From positions 186,001 through 250,000 of the forward strand of contig NZ_CP027657.1 of the NCBI RefSeq assembly GCF_003008615.1: a stretch of 64,000 nucleotides of DNA. Reading direction: 5' to 3'. Of the stretch, positions 56,202 to 64,000 are shown piece after piece. The notes under the pieces were generated by a model. It worked only from the letters and a program-made list of their open reading frames with translations, was not told the DNA's origin and did not search any database. A program made the position numbers and the translations under genes. Numbering within the stretch: position 1 is the stretch's first letter; every line of letters begins with the position of its first letter. The DNA comes from Pseudomonas mendocina. Its GTDB lineage: Bacteria > Pseudomonadota > Gammaproteobacteria > Pseudomonadales > Pseudomonadaceae.

Positions 56202-56341
56202 GGGCGCCTCTAAAAACGTAGGCGAGGCCGTCAGCACAAGGCAAAAACAAGCGAAAAAGCGGAGTTTACGAGCTGTAAATGAGCATTTTGAGCTTATTTT
56301 TAACGCAGTGATGACAACGCAGGTAGTTTTTAGAGGTACCC
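56202..56341 (+). repeat. MITE-like dispersed repeat, copy 4
   Basis: About 140 bp, ends GGGYRCCTCTAAAAAC inverted. It matches copy 2 closely, including the core TTTACGAGCTGTAAATGAGC and the GATGACAACGCAGGTAGTTTT end. It sits in the divergent region between yihY and the ArsC-like gene. Confidence 0.75.
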
Positions 56342-56413
56342 ATTAGCCGCTTGCGTGCATCTATGGATCAGGCGGTTAGAATAGCCGCCACTTCAAGCCG
56401 GATGCGAGCCACC

Positions 56414-57360
<947 letters not shown>

Positions 57361-57362
57361 TC

Positions 57363-57773
57363 GTGGCCCGAGCGAAAAAACCATTGCCCAGCCTCGAATG
57401 GCTGCAACCGCGACTGAAGCTCAGCCGCGCTCTGAGCCTGTTCAGCTTCATCGCCTTGCTGAGCCTGGTGCTGGTGTGGAACCTGGTCTTCGCCGACCTG
57501 CATGGCGCGCGCATCTCGGTGGTATTGGCCATCCAACTGCTGCCGCTGGTTCTGCTCGCCCCAGGTTTGTTGATGGGCAACGCGCGCGCTCATGCCTGGG
57601 CCTGCTTCGTGGTCAACATCTACTTCATCCAGGGCGTACTCGCCGCCATCGACCCGGCGCGCGCGCTGTTCGGCGTGCTGGAAGCGGTGATCAGCTTCGG
57701 CCTGTTCTGCAGCGCGCTGCTCTACACCCGCTGGCGTTTCCAGTACGACCGCAAGTTGGCTGGGGAAGTCTGA
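57363..57773 (+). CDS. DUF2069 family membrane protein
   Basis: A GTG at 57363 gives a 136-residue protein; GGAG lies 8 bases upstream. The frame is open further upstream inside wrbA, but the extension is not conserved. It has about four membrane helices (LFSFIALLSLVLVWNLVFADL, VVLAIQLLPLVLLAPGLLMG, FVVNIYFIQGVLAAI, and VLEAVISFGLFCSALLYT). Function unknown. Its stop overlaps the next start (ATGA). Confidence 0.88.
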   Translation: MARAKKPLPSLEWLQPRLKLSRALSLFSFIALLSLVLVWNLVFADLHGARISVVLAIQLLPLVLLAPGLLMGNARAHAWACFVVNIYFIQGVLAAIDPARALFGVLEAVISFGLFCSALLYTRWRFQYDRKLAGEV

Positions 57774-58465
57774 TGCGCCTGGTGCTGCTGCCGGGCCTGA
57801 ACGGCAGCAGCCACCTCTTCACGCCATTGCTCGACGAGCTTCAGGACATCGACTATCAGGCGCTCCCACTGCCGGAGCAGGGGCCGCAGGATTACGACAG
57901 CCTGGCCGACAGGCTGATCCATGAGCTGGGCCACATGCCCTTCATGCTGCTGGGTGAATCTTTCTCCGGGCCGCTGGCCTACCGCCTGGCATTGCTAAAC
58001 CCAGAAGGCTTGCGCGGCCTTATCTTCGCTGCCTCATTCCTGACCAGCCCTTTCGCGCCTCTGGCCTTGCTCAGGCACTTGCCCATACCTCTGGCACTGG
58101 CGACACGCCCCTGGATACTTCGCACCCTGTGTCTCGGCCACCAGGCCAGCGACGCAGAGCTCAGGCTTGTGCAAGGGGAAATCCGCCGGCTGGATCAGTC
58201 ACTGGTGCGCGCTCGCCTTGCCAGCCTGGCAACACTGCACGCACCGCAGCAACCCCTCGCCTTGCCGGCGCTGCACCTGTGGCCACAGCAGGATCGACTG
58301 GTCACGACCAAGACCGCCAAGCGCCTGGCCGATTACTGCGACGATCTACGCCAAGTGCGCCTGGGAGGCCCGCACTTCGTTCTGCAGACGCAACCACGAG
58401 CCTGCGCGGCGGCGATTCGCCGCTTCATGGCGGAACACGAGCCGGGGAAAGCGCGACAGGGCTAG
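57773..58465 (+). CDS. Alpha/beta hydrolase
   Basis: The 230-residue protein has a small alpha/beta hydrolase fold: start MRLVLLPGLNGSSHLF, nucleophile elbow LLGESFSGPLA with Ser, and the C-terminal His in LGGPHFVLQTQP. The substrate is unknown. It is the last gene of the arsC-wrbA-DUF2069 overlapping run. Confidence 0.85.
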   Translation: MRLVLLPGLNGSSHLFTPLLDELQDIDYQALPLPEQGPQDYDSLADRLIHELGHMPFMLLGESFSGPLAYRLALLNPEGLRGLIFAASFLTSPFAPLALLRHLPIPLALATRPWILRTLCLGHQASDAELRLVQGEIRRLDQSLVRARLASLATLHAPQQPLALPALHLWPQQDRLVTTKTAKRLADYCDDLRQVRLGGPHFVLQTQPRACAAAIRRFMAEHEPGKARQG

Positions 58466-58492
58466 GGCCACCTCAGCGCCCGCCCCTCACCT

Positions 58493-59197
58493 CTACCAGC
58501 CCAGGGTTTCCTTGAGGAAAGGAATGGTCAGCTTGCGCTGGGCCTGCAACGAAGCCTGGTCGAGGCGCTCGAGCAACTCGAACAGCGCGCTCATGCTGCG
58601 CTCACCACGGGTAAGGATGAAACGCCCGACGTCATCGCTCATCTGCAGGCCACGGCGCGAGGCGCGTAACTGCAAGGCGCGCAGTTTGTCCTCGTCGGAC
58701 AGTTCGTGCAGTTGGAAAACCAGGGCCAGGGTCAAGCGCGACTTGAGGTCAGGCAACTGGATCGGCAGCTCACGCGGCGACATGGTGCCGGCCAGCAGCA
58801 GGCGCCGGCCGCTGTCACGCAGGCGATTGAACAGGTGAAACAGCCCTTCTTCCCAGTCACTGCGTCCAGCCACTGCATCGAGGTCATCGAGGCAGACCAG
58901 CTCACAGAGCTCCAGGTTATCGAGCAACTCCGGGCCGTGCTGCACCACCTCGCCGAGCGGCAGATACACCACTGCCTCACCACGCTGCTCGAAACGCAAG
59001 CAGGCTGCCTGCAGCAAGTGGCTACGCCCTACGCCTTCGGCGCCCCATAGATAGATCAGGCTTTCCGTCCAGCCGGCATCGGCCTCGCACAAGCGCTCGA
59101 CGTAGCCCAGAGCCGCGGCATTGGCGCCGGGGTAGTAGTTGGCGAAGGTGGCGTCATCACGCAGACGCACCCCCAGAGGCAGCTGGATTGGTTTCAT
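58493..59197 (-). CDS. hda: DnaA regulatory inactivator Hda
   Basis: Hda with the beta clamp promotes DnaA-ATP hydrolysis and prevents over-initiation of replication. The 234-residue protein begins MKPIQLPLGVRLRDDATFANYYPGANAAALGYV, has a QLPLGV clamp-binding start, the Walker A-like WGAEGVGRSHLLQA and Walker B LVCLDDLDAVAG. It overlaps the upstream permease gene by 4 bp. Confidence 0.95.
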   Translation of the reverse strand: MKPIQLPLGVRLRDDATFANYYPGANAAALGYVERLCEADAGWTESLIYLWGAEGVGRSHLLQAACLRFEQRGEAVVYLPLGEVVQHGPELLDNLELCELVCLDDLDAVAGRSDWEEGLFHLFNRLRDSGRRLLLAGTMSPRELPIQLPDLKSRLTLALVFQLHELSDEDKLRALQLRASRRGLQMSDDVGRFILTRGERSMSALFELLERLDQASLQAQRKLTIPFLKETLGW

Positions 59198-60285
59198 GCA
59201 GGACTCGGCGGCTCGTCGGAACCGCTGTTGGACTCTCCGTAAAGGCCGGAAAGTTTATATAAATCATGAGCATGACGCAGCAAAACCATGATCACGGCAG
59301 CAACCGGCAATGCCAGCAGCACACCAGTGAAGCCAAACAACTGGCCGCCCGCGAGGATCGCGAAGATCACCGCGACCGGGTGCAGGCCGATGCGATCCCC
59401 CACCAGCATGGGCGTCAGCACCATGCCTTCGAGCAGTTGGCCGATCATGAACACTACGCCGATACCGATCAGCGGATACGGGTCGAGGCCGAACTGGAAC
59501 AGCGCGGCAGTCAGCGCCGCCCCGATACCGACGATGAAGCCCATATAAGGCACGATGCTCGCCAGGCCAGCCAGCACGCCGATCAGCAGTCCCAGCTCCA
59601 GGCCCACCAGCATCAACCCAGTGGCGTAGATGATGCTGAGCGCCAGCATCACCAGCAATTGGCCACGCAGGAAGGCGCCGAGCACTTCGTGGCATTCGCC
59701 GGCCAGTTTGACGATCAACCCCTCGCGCTGACGCGGCAGCAAACGGCGCACGCGCTCGACCAGCACGTCCCAGTCGCGCATCAGGTAAAAGCTCACCACC
59801 GGAATCAGCAGCAGATTGCCCAACCAGGCGAGCAACGCCAGCCCCGAAGACGTGGCCTGGGACAGCACGGCCTTGAGCACGTCGGTAGTCTTGCCGATGT
59901 TGTCGGTAAAGACCTGTTTGAGCTGATCGACCTGCAGCAGATCATCCTGCAAACCCAGATGCGATTGCGACCAGGGCAAAGCCGTGCCCTGCAGCCAATC
60001 GAGCATTTCCGGCGCCAGCTGATACAGGCGCACCAACTGCCGCCCCAGCATGGGCACCAGTACCAGCAGCAGAATCAGCAACACCAGGGCGAACAGGGTG
60101 AATACCACGATCACGCCGCCGGTGCGCGACAGGCGATGGCGCTCCAGGCGGTCGACCAGGGGATCGCCGAGATAGGCCAGCAGAATGCCGATCAGGAAGG
60201 GGGACAGAATTGGATGCAACAAGTACAACAGCCAGCCGAGCAGAAACAGCCCAGCCATCCATAGCCAACGGGTGGAATCGGTCAT
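59194..60285 (-). CDS. AI-2E family transporter (PerM-like)
   Basis: The 363-residue membrane protein starts MTDSTRWLWMAGLFLLGWLLYLLHPILSPFLIGILLAYLGDPLVDRLER and has about eight helices, ending with the family segment GLHPVAVIFAILAGGQLFGFTGVLLALPVAAVIMVLLRH. Members were linked to AI-2 export or permease function; for this protein the substrate is not known. The adjacent overlap with hda is a common pseudomonad arrangement. Confidence 0.93.
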   Translation of the reverse strand: MTDSTRWLWMAGLFLLGWLLYLLHPILSPFLIGILLAYLGDPLVDRLERHRLSRTGGVIVVFTLFALVLLILLLVLVPMLGRQLVRLYQLAPEMLDWLQGTALPWSQSHLGLQDDLLQVDQLKQVFTDNIGKTTDVLKAVLSQATSSGLALLAWLGNLLLIPVVSFYLMRDWDVLVERVRRLLPRQREGLIVKLAGECHEVLGAFLRGQLLVMLALSIIYATGLMLVGLELGLLIGVLAGLASIVPYMGFIVGIGAALTAALFQFGLDPYPLIGIGVVFMIGQLLEGMVLTPMLVGDRIGLHPVAVIFAILAGGQLFGFTGVLLALPVAAVIMVLLRHAHDLYKLSGLYGESNSGSDEPPSPA

Positions 60286-60358
60286 GCTCGCGTCCTCGAT
60301 GCGAAACGGCGCCAGGAAGGCGCCGCGTAACGGGGCTGTGATTGGCCCTGCAGAAATT

Positions 60359-61399
60359 CTACCAGCGGAAGCGCATCTCATCGCTGCGCGGCTTCACCTG
60401 TGGAGCCTGTTCACCGGCATTCGCTGGATTTTCTACCGGCTCGCTGGCGTCGAGCGGTTCGGTGACTTCCTGCAACTGCCCCAGCGCCAATTGCGCGCGC
60501 AGTTGCTCCGGACTGGCACTGACCTGATAGACCAGACGCTGGCCGTCGATCTCCTGCAAACGTGCAGCAAACGGCTCGAGCAGGCGCTCCAGAGCGGCGA
60601 AGCGACCCAGATCAGCGCCTTCGATCACCAACGTCAGGCTCTGCGCTGCGCCGGGCTTGACCAAAAATCGCGGAGCCAGACGCTCAGCCACCGCCAGCAT
60701 CACCGCATCGGCCAGCGCCGCCTGATCGGCCGCCTCAGCCTTGCCCTGCTCACGTTCGTCACCCAGCCACAAACGCCAGGTCGCCTGCCAGCTGCCGCCG
60801 CTCTCGGTCGCCTGCACTGCCAGCAAGGCATCGGCGCCGTAACGTTCGGAAGCCTCTCGCAGCGCTTGCGGGTCATTGGCCATCAATGCATCGCCCGTGG
60901 CTACCAGTTGCTCGCTCAGATCGGCCAACGGCAGACGCAAGGGCAAACCGCGATGCTGAGCGGCGTCACGCAGCCCCGCCGCTGCGCTCTGGCTTTCGCC
61001 GATCAGTTGGCTGCCTTCGGGAGATTCATTGAGCCACCAGGTAAGGATGGCCGGACGATTGGCGCCCCAGAGGGCCAGACCGGCCTGGCGCAACTGACGA
61101 TCGGTACTGGCTGGATCGAATTCGACGACCAGCGCATCGCCTTCGAAACCATACTGACTGACGATCTGCTGCGGATCCTTGCGCAGCCCCTCCAGCCCGG
61201 CACTCTGCAAGGCCTTGGCATCCCCGGTGAGACGTTGCACCAGCGTCTGCAAGGCCTTCTGCATGGCGGCATCACGGCTTTCCGGCTGCTGATCTGCAAC
61301 GGCCTCACGCACCTGATACAAACCAGCGACCGGCGCAGCCAGGGCCGGCAGGCTCAGCAGCGACAGACAGAAGAACATCAGGCGGACAGACAGGCGCAT
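60359..61399 (-). CDS. DUF2066 domain protein
   Basis: The 346-residue protein has a signal peptide (MRLSVRLMFFCLSLLSLPALA) and a soluble mature domain beginning APVAGLYQVREAVADQQPESRDAAMQKALQTLVQRLTG, which is the DUF2066 pattern. It is periplasmic or exported, with no lipobox. Function is unknown. It lies between the AI-2E permease gene and the divergent purM. Confidence 0.88.
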   Translation of the reverse strand: MRLSVRLMFFCLSLLSLPALAAPVAGLYQVREAVADQQPESRDAAMQKALQTLVQRLTGDAKALQSAGLEGLRKDPQQIVSQYGFEGDALVVEFDPASTDRQLRQAGLALWGANRPAILTWWLNESPEGSQLIGESQSAAAGLRDAAQHRGLPLRLPLADLSEQLVATGDALMANDPQALREASERYGADALLAVQATESGGSWQATWRLWLGDEREQGKAEAADQAALADAVMLAVAERLAPRFLVKPGAAQSLTLVIEGADLGRFAALERLLEPFAARLQEIDGQRLVYQVSASPEQLRAQLALGQLQEVTEPLDASEPVENPANAGEQAPQVKPRSDEMRFRW

Positions 61400-61644
61400 G
61401 GCGGGCTCTCGCAAAGGGATAGTGGCACGGCAGCCGTGCGCAAAGGCCTATACCTTAAACAGCCGCTCAAGCCCCGGCAACCAGAGCCAGTGCCTGCGAC
61501 GAAGCGCACGCGTGCGAGTGGCCGCTACCGGGCAAGCCTGATAAAATCGCGCGCCTTCGCCAGCCGGTACGCGCGCCGGGCTCCTTGGATGAGCCTGCGC
61601 CACGTCGGCGCCTACACGAACTCCCCATTCAAAGGCCCGGATCT

Positions 61645-62703
61645 ATGAGCAAGCAACCCTCCATCAGCTACAAGGACGCAGGCGTCGACATCGATGCCGG
61701 TGAGGCCCTGGTCGAGCGCATCAAAGGCGTCGCCAAGCGCACTGCCCGTCCGGAAGTCATGGGTGGCCTGGGTGGCTTCGGCGCCCTGTGCGAGATCCCC
61801 GCCGGCTACAAACAGCCGGTTCTGGTGTCCGGCACCGACGGCGTCGGCACCAAGCTGCGCCTGGCGCTGAACCTGAACAAGCACGACAGCATCGGCCAGG
61901 ATCTGGTCGCCATGTGCGTCAACGACCTGGTGGTCTGCGGTGCCGAGCCGCTGTTCTTCCTCGACTACTACGCCACTGGCAAGCTCAACGTCGACGTGGC
62001 CGCCACCGTGGTCACCGGCATCGGTGCCGGCTGTGAACTGGCAGGCTGCTCCCTGGTCGGCGGTGAAACTGCCGAGATGCCGGGCATGTACGAAGGCGAA
62101 GACTACGACCTGGCCGGTTTCTGCGTCGGCGTAGTGGAAAAGGCCGAGATCATCGACGGCTCCAAGGTCGTCACCGGCGACACCCTGATCGCCCTGCCCT
62201 CCTCCGGCCCACACTCCAACGGCTACTCGCTGATCCGCAAGATCATCGAAGTCTCCGGCGCCGACATCGAGCAAGTACAACTGGACGGCAAGGCTCTGGC
62301 TGACCTGCTGATGGCGCCGACCCGCATCTACGTCAAGCCGCTGCTCAAACTGATCAAGGACACTGGCGCGGTCAAGGCCATGGCCCACATCACTGGCGGC
62401 GGTCTGCTGGACAACATCCCGCGCGTACTGCCCAAAGGCGCCCAGGCCGTCATCGACGTGGCCAGCTGGACGCGCCCAGCCGTATTCGACTGGCTGCAGC
62501 AACAAGGCAACGTCGACGAGCACGAGATGCACCGCGTGCTGAACTGCGGCGTCGGCATGGTCATCTGCGTGGCTCAGGATCAGGTCGAAACCGCCCTCTC
62601 CAGCCTGCGTGCCAGCGGCGAAGCGCCATGGGTCATCGGCCAGATCACCGAAGCGGCAGAAGGCGCGGCCCAGGTTCAGCTGAACAACCTGAAAGCCCAC
62701 TGA
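61645..62703 (+). CDS. purM: Phosphoribosylformylglycinamidine cyclo-ligase PurM
   Basis: PurM closes the imidazole ring to form AIR in purine synthesis. The 352-residue protein has [59 protein letters not shown] and [11 protein letters not shown]. The ATG at 61645 gives the usual length. Its stop overlaps the purN start. Confidence 0.97.
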   Translation: MSKQPSISYKDAGVDIDAGEALVERIKGVAKRTARPEVMGGLGGFGALCEIPAGYKQPVLVSGTDGVGTKLRLALNLNKHDSIGQDLVAMCVNDLVVCGAEPLFFLDYYATGKLNVDVAATVVTGIGAGCELAGCSLVGGETAEMPGMYEGEDYDLAGFCVGVVEKAEIIDGSKVVTGDTLIALPSSGPHSNGYSLIRKIIEVSGADIEQVQLDGKALADLLMAPTRIYVKPLLKLIKDTGAVKAMAHITGGGLLDNIPRVLPKGAQAVIDVASWTRPAVFDWLQQQGNVDEHEMHRVLNCGVGMVICVAQDQVETALSSLRASGEAPWVIGQITEAAEGAAQVQLNNLKAH

Positions 62704-63347
62704 TGCCCTGCAATGTCGTCGTCCTGATCTCCGGATCAGGCAGTAATCTGCAGGCGCTGATCGACAGCATCGCCCACGACGGCAACCCGGCCCGCATCGC
62801 TGCGGTGGTCTGCAACCGCGCCGATGCCTTCGGCCTGGAGCGTGCGAAACAGGCCGGCATCGCCACCGAACTGCTTGATCACAAGCAGTTCGGTGGCAGA
62901 GAGGCATTCGACGCAGCCCTGATCCAGGCAATCGACGCCCACCAGCCGGATCTGGTGCTGCTCGCCGGCTTCATGCGCATCCTCACGCCTGGCTTCGTCC
63001 AGCACTACAACGGCCGCCTGCTGAATATCCATCCCTCGCTGCTACCCAAGCACAAAGGTTTGCATACTCATCAGCGGGCTCTTGAGGCCGGCGACGCCGA
63101 GCACGGCTGCAGCGTGCACTTCGTCACCGAGGAACTCGATGGTGGCCCTCTGGTCGTACAAGCTGTGCTGCCGGTGAAGGCAGACGACACAGCCGAAAGC
63201 CTGGCTCGCCGCGTACACCAGCAGGAACACCGTATCTATCCGCTGGCCGTACGCTGGTTTGCCGAAGGCCGCTTGCGTCTTGGCGCTCAAGGCGCAATGC
63301 TGGATGGTAAGCCGCTGCCCGCCAGCGGCCACCCGATTCGAACCTAG
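62703..63347 (+). CDS. purN: Phosphoribosylglycinamide formyltransferase PurN
   Basis: PurN transfers formyl from 10-formyl-tetrahydrofolate to GAR. The 214-residue protein has LISGSGSNLQALID, the catalytic Asn/His in NIHPSLLPKHKGLHTHQRAL, and HFVTEELDGGPLVVQ with the catalytic Asp. It is coupled to purM by an ATGA overlap. Confidence 0.97.
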   Translation: MPCNVVVLISGSGSNLQALIDSIAHDGNPARIAAVVCNRADAFGLERAKQAGIATELLDHKQFGGREAFDAALIQAIDAHQPDLVLLAGFMRILTPGFVQHYNGRLLNIHPSLLPKHKGLHTHQRALEAGDAEHGCSVHFVTEELDGGPLVVQAVLPVKADDTAESLARRVHQQEHRIYPLAVRWFAEGRLRLGAQGAMLDGKPLPASGHPIRT

Positions 63348-63355
63348 GAGACTCT

Positions 63356-64000
63356 ATGCGTCGTGCCCTGCTGCTCGCCCTGACTCTGTTCAGCCTGCCC
63401 GCCCTTGCCGATGAACTGCAGCCCTTCTCTGCCAGCTACACCGCTGACTGGAAGCAGTTGCCGGTCAGCGGTAGCGCCGAGCGCAGCCTCAAGCGCGAGG
63501 ACGACGGCCGCTGGACGCTCAACTTCGAAGCCTCGATGCTCGTCGCCGGCCTCACCGAAGAAAGTACCTTTCGCGTCGACAACCAGGTCTTGCTGCCACT
63601 GACCTACCGCCTCAACCGCAGTGGCCTGGGCAAAGGCAAGAAGGTCGAGCAGGACTTCGACTGGGAGCAAAAGCAGGTGATCGGTACGGATCGTGGTGAC
63701 GCCGTGCGCCTCCCGCTCAACCGTGGCCTGCTGGACAAGTCGACCTACCAGATCGCCCTGCAACAGGACGTCGCTGCCGGCAAGAAGAGCGTCAGCTATC
63801 AGGTGGTCGACGGTGACGAGATCGAAACCTATGACTTCCGCGTGCTGGGCGAAGAAGTAGTGCGCACCAAGGCCGGCCTGATCGACGCAATCAAGGTCGA
63901 GCGCGTACGCGACCCCACGCAAAGCACCCGCAAGACCGTTCTGTGGTTCGCCAAGGATTGGGGCCACCTGCTGGTTCGCCTGCATCAGGTGGAAACCGAC
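63356..64000 (+). CDS. DUF3108 family protein (partial)
   Basis: The gene begins at the ATG at 63356 after CTAGGAG and runs off the right edge; 215 residues are visible. It has a signal peptide (MRRALLLALTLFSLPALA) followed by DELQPFSASYTADWKQLPVSGSAERSLK, and a beta-rich body with FEASMLVAGLTEESTFRV. This fits the DUF3108 periplasmic protein family found next to purN in pseudomonads. Function unknown. Confidence 0.88.
   Translation, partial: MRRALLLALTLFSLPALADELQPFSASYTADWKQLPVSGSAERSLKREDDGRWTLNFEASMLVAGLTEESTFRVDNQVLLPLTYRLNRSGLGKGKKVEQDFDWEQKQVIGTDRGDAVRLPLNRGLLDKSTYQIALQQDVAAGKKSVSYQVVDGDEIETYDFRVLGEEVVRTKAGLIDAIKVERVRDPTQSTRKTVLWFAKDWGHLLVRLHQVETD

Overview
The window looks like chromosomal DNA of a Pseudomonas, probably of the P. 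mendocina/oleovorans (Ectopseudomonas) group. It is GC-rich with dense codirectional runs and carries pseudomonad families: the oprH-phoP-phoQ cluster beside nap genes, the N-acetylglutaminylglutamine amide (NAGGN) osmolyte cluster, DctA, and hda-AI-2E plus purM-purN. From memory, gene order matches several separate P. aeruginosa PAO1 blocks (around PA3086-PA3094, PA3458-PA3464, PA1172-PA1180 and PA0943-PA0951). No database search was possible.

Layout. 1-7.5 kb: a minus-strand run of yeaC-like, rhomboid protease, metallophosphatase and nadK; a DUF1853 gene; then a cNMP-binding/rhodanese fusion, a PLP desulfhydrase/deaminase and a coiled-coil protein. 8-14 kb: TAXI binding protein, NTF2-like protein, fadH, a nitrilase-fold protein lacking the nucleophile Cys, and an AraC regulator. 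14.2-19.5 kb: an inserted island bounded by a 53-bp direct repeat that covers the tRNA-Asp terminator and the last bases of the tRNA. It holds mobC, a relaxase broken by one stop codon, an AT-rich lipoprotein gene, a nucleoside deoxyribosyltransferase/TIR-like gene and an intact IS5-family element. No integrase is visible. 19.5-28.4 kb: two tRNA-Asp and one tRNA-Val, a MarR regulator, the NAGGN genes and a 7TM hybrid kinase.

28.4-41.9 kb: UPF0270 protein, Tag-like glycosylase, a DAHP synthase with an aromatic-rich leader peptide and terminator upstream, ttcA, a DnaJ-like protein, two YIP1 paralogues, sprT, three acyl-CoA metabolism genes, dctA with a sigma-54 type promoter, and an AraC regulator. 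42-52 kb: a soluble PAS-PAS chemotaxis-type transducer behind a sigma-28 type promoter, phoQ/phoP/oprH with a four-half-site PhoP-type operator, an MFS transporter and napEDABC. 52-64 kb: TlpA-like lipoprotein, PilZ protein, YihY, ArsC-like, WrbA, DUF2069, alpha/beta hydrolase, Hda, AI-2E family permease, DUF2066, purM, purN and a truncated DUF3108 gene.

The most interesting non-standard signals are the integrase-less mobilizable island with its possible defence-type cargo, the candidate attenuator upstream of DAHP synthase, and a four-copy MITE-like repeat family, one copy of which separates oprH from phoP.
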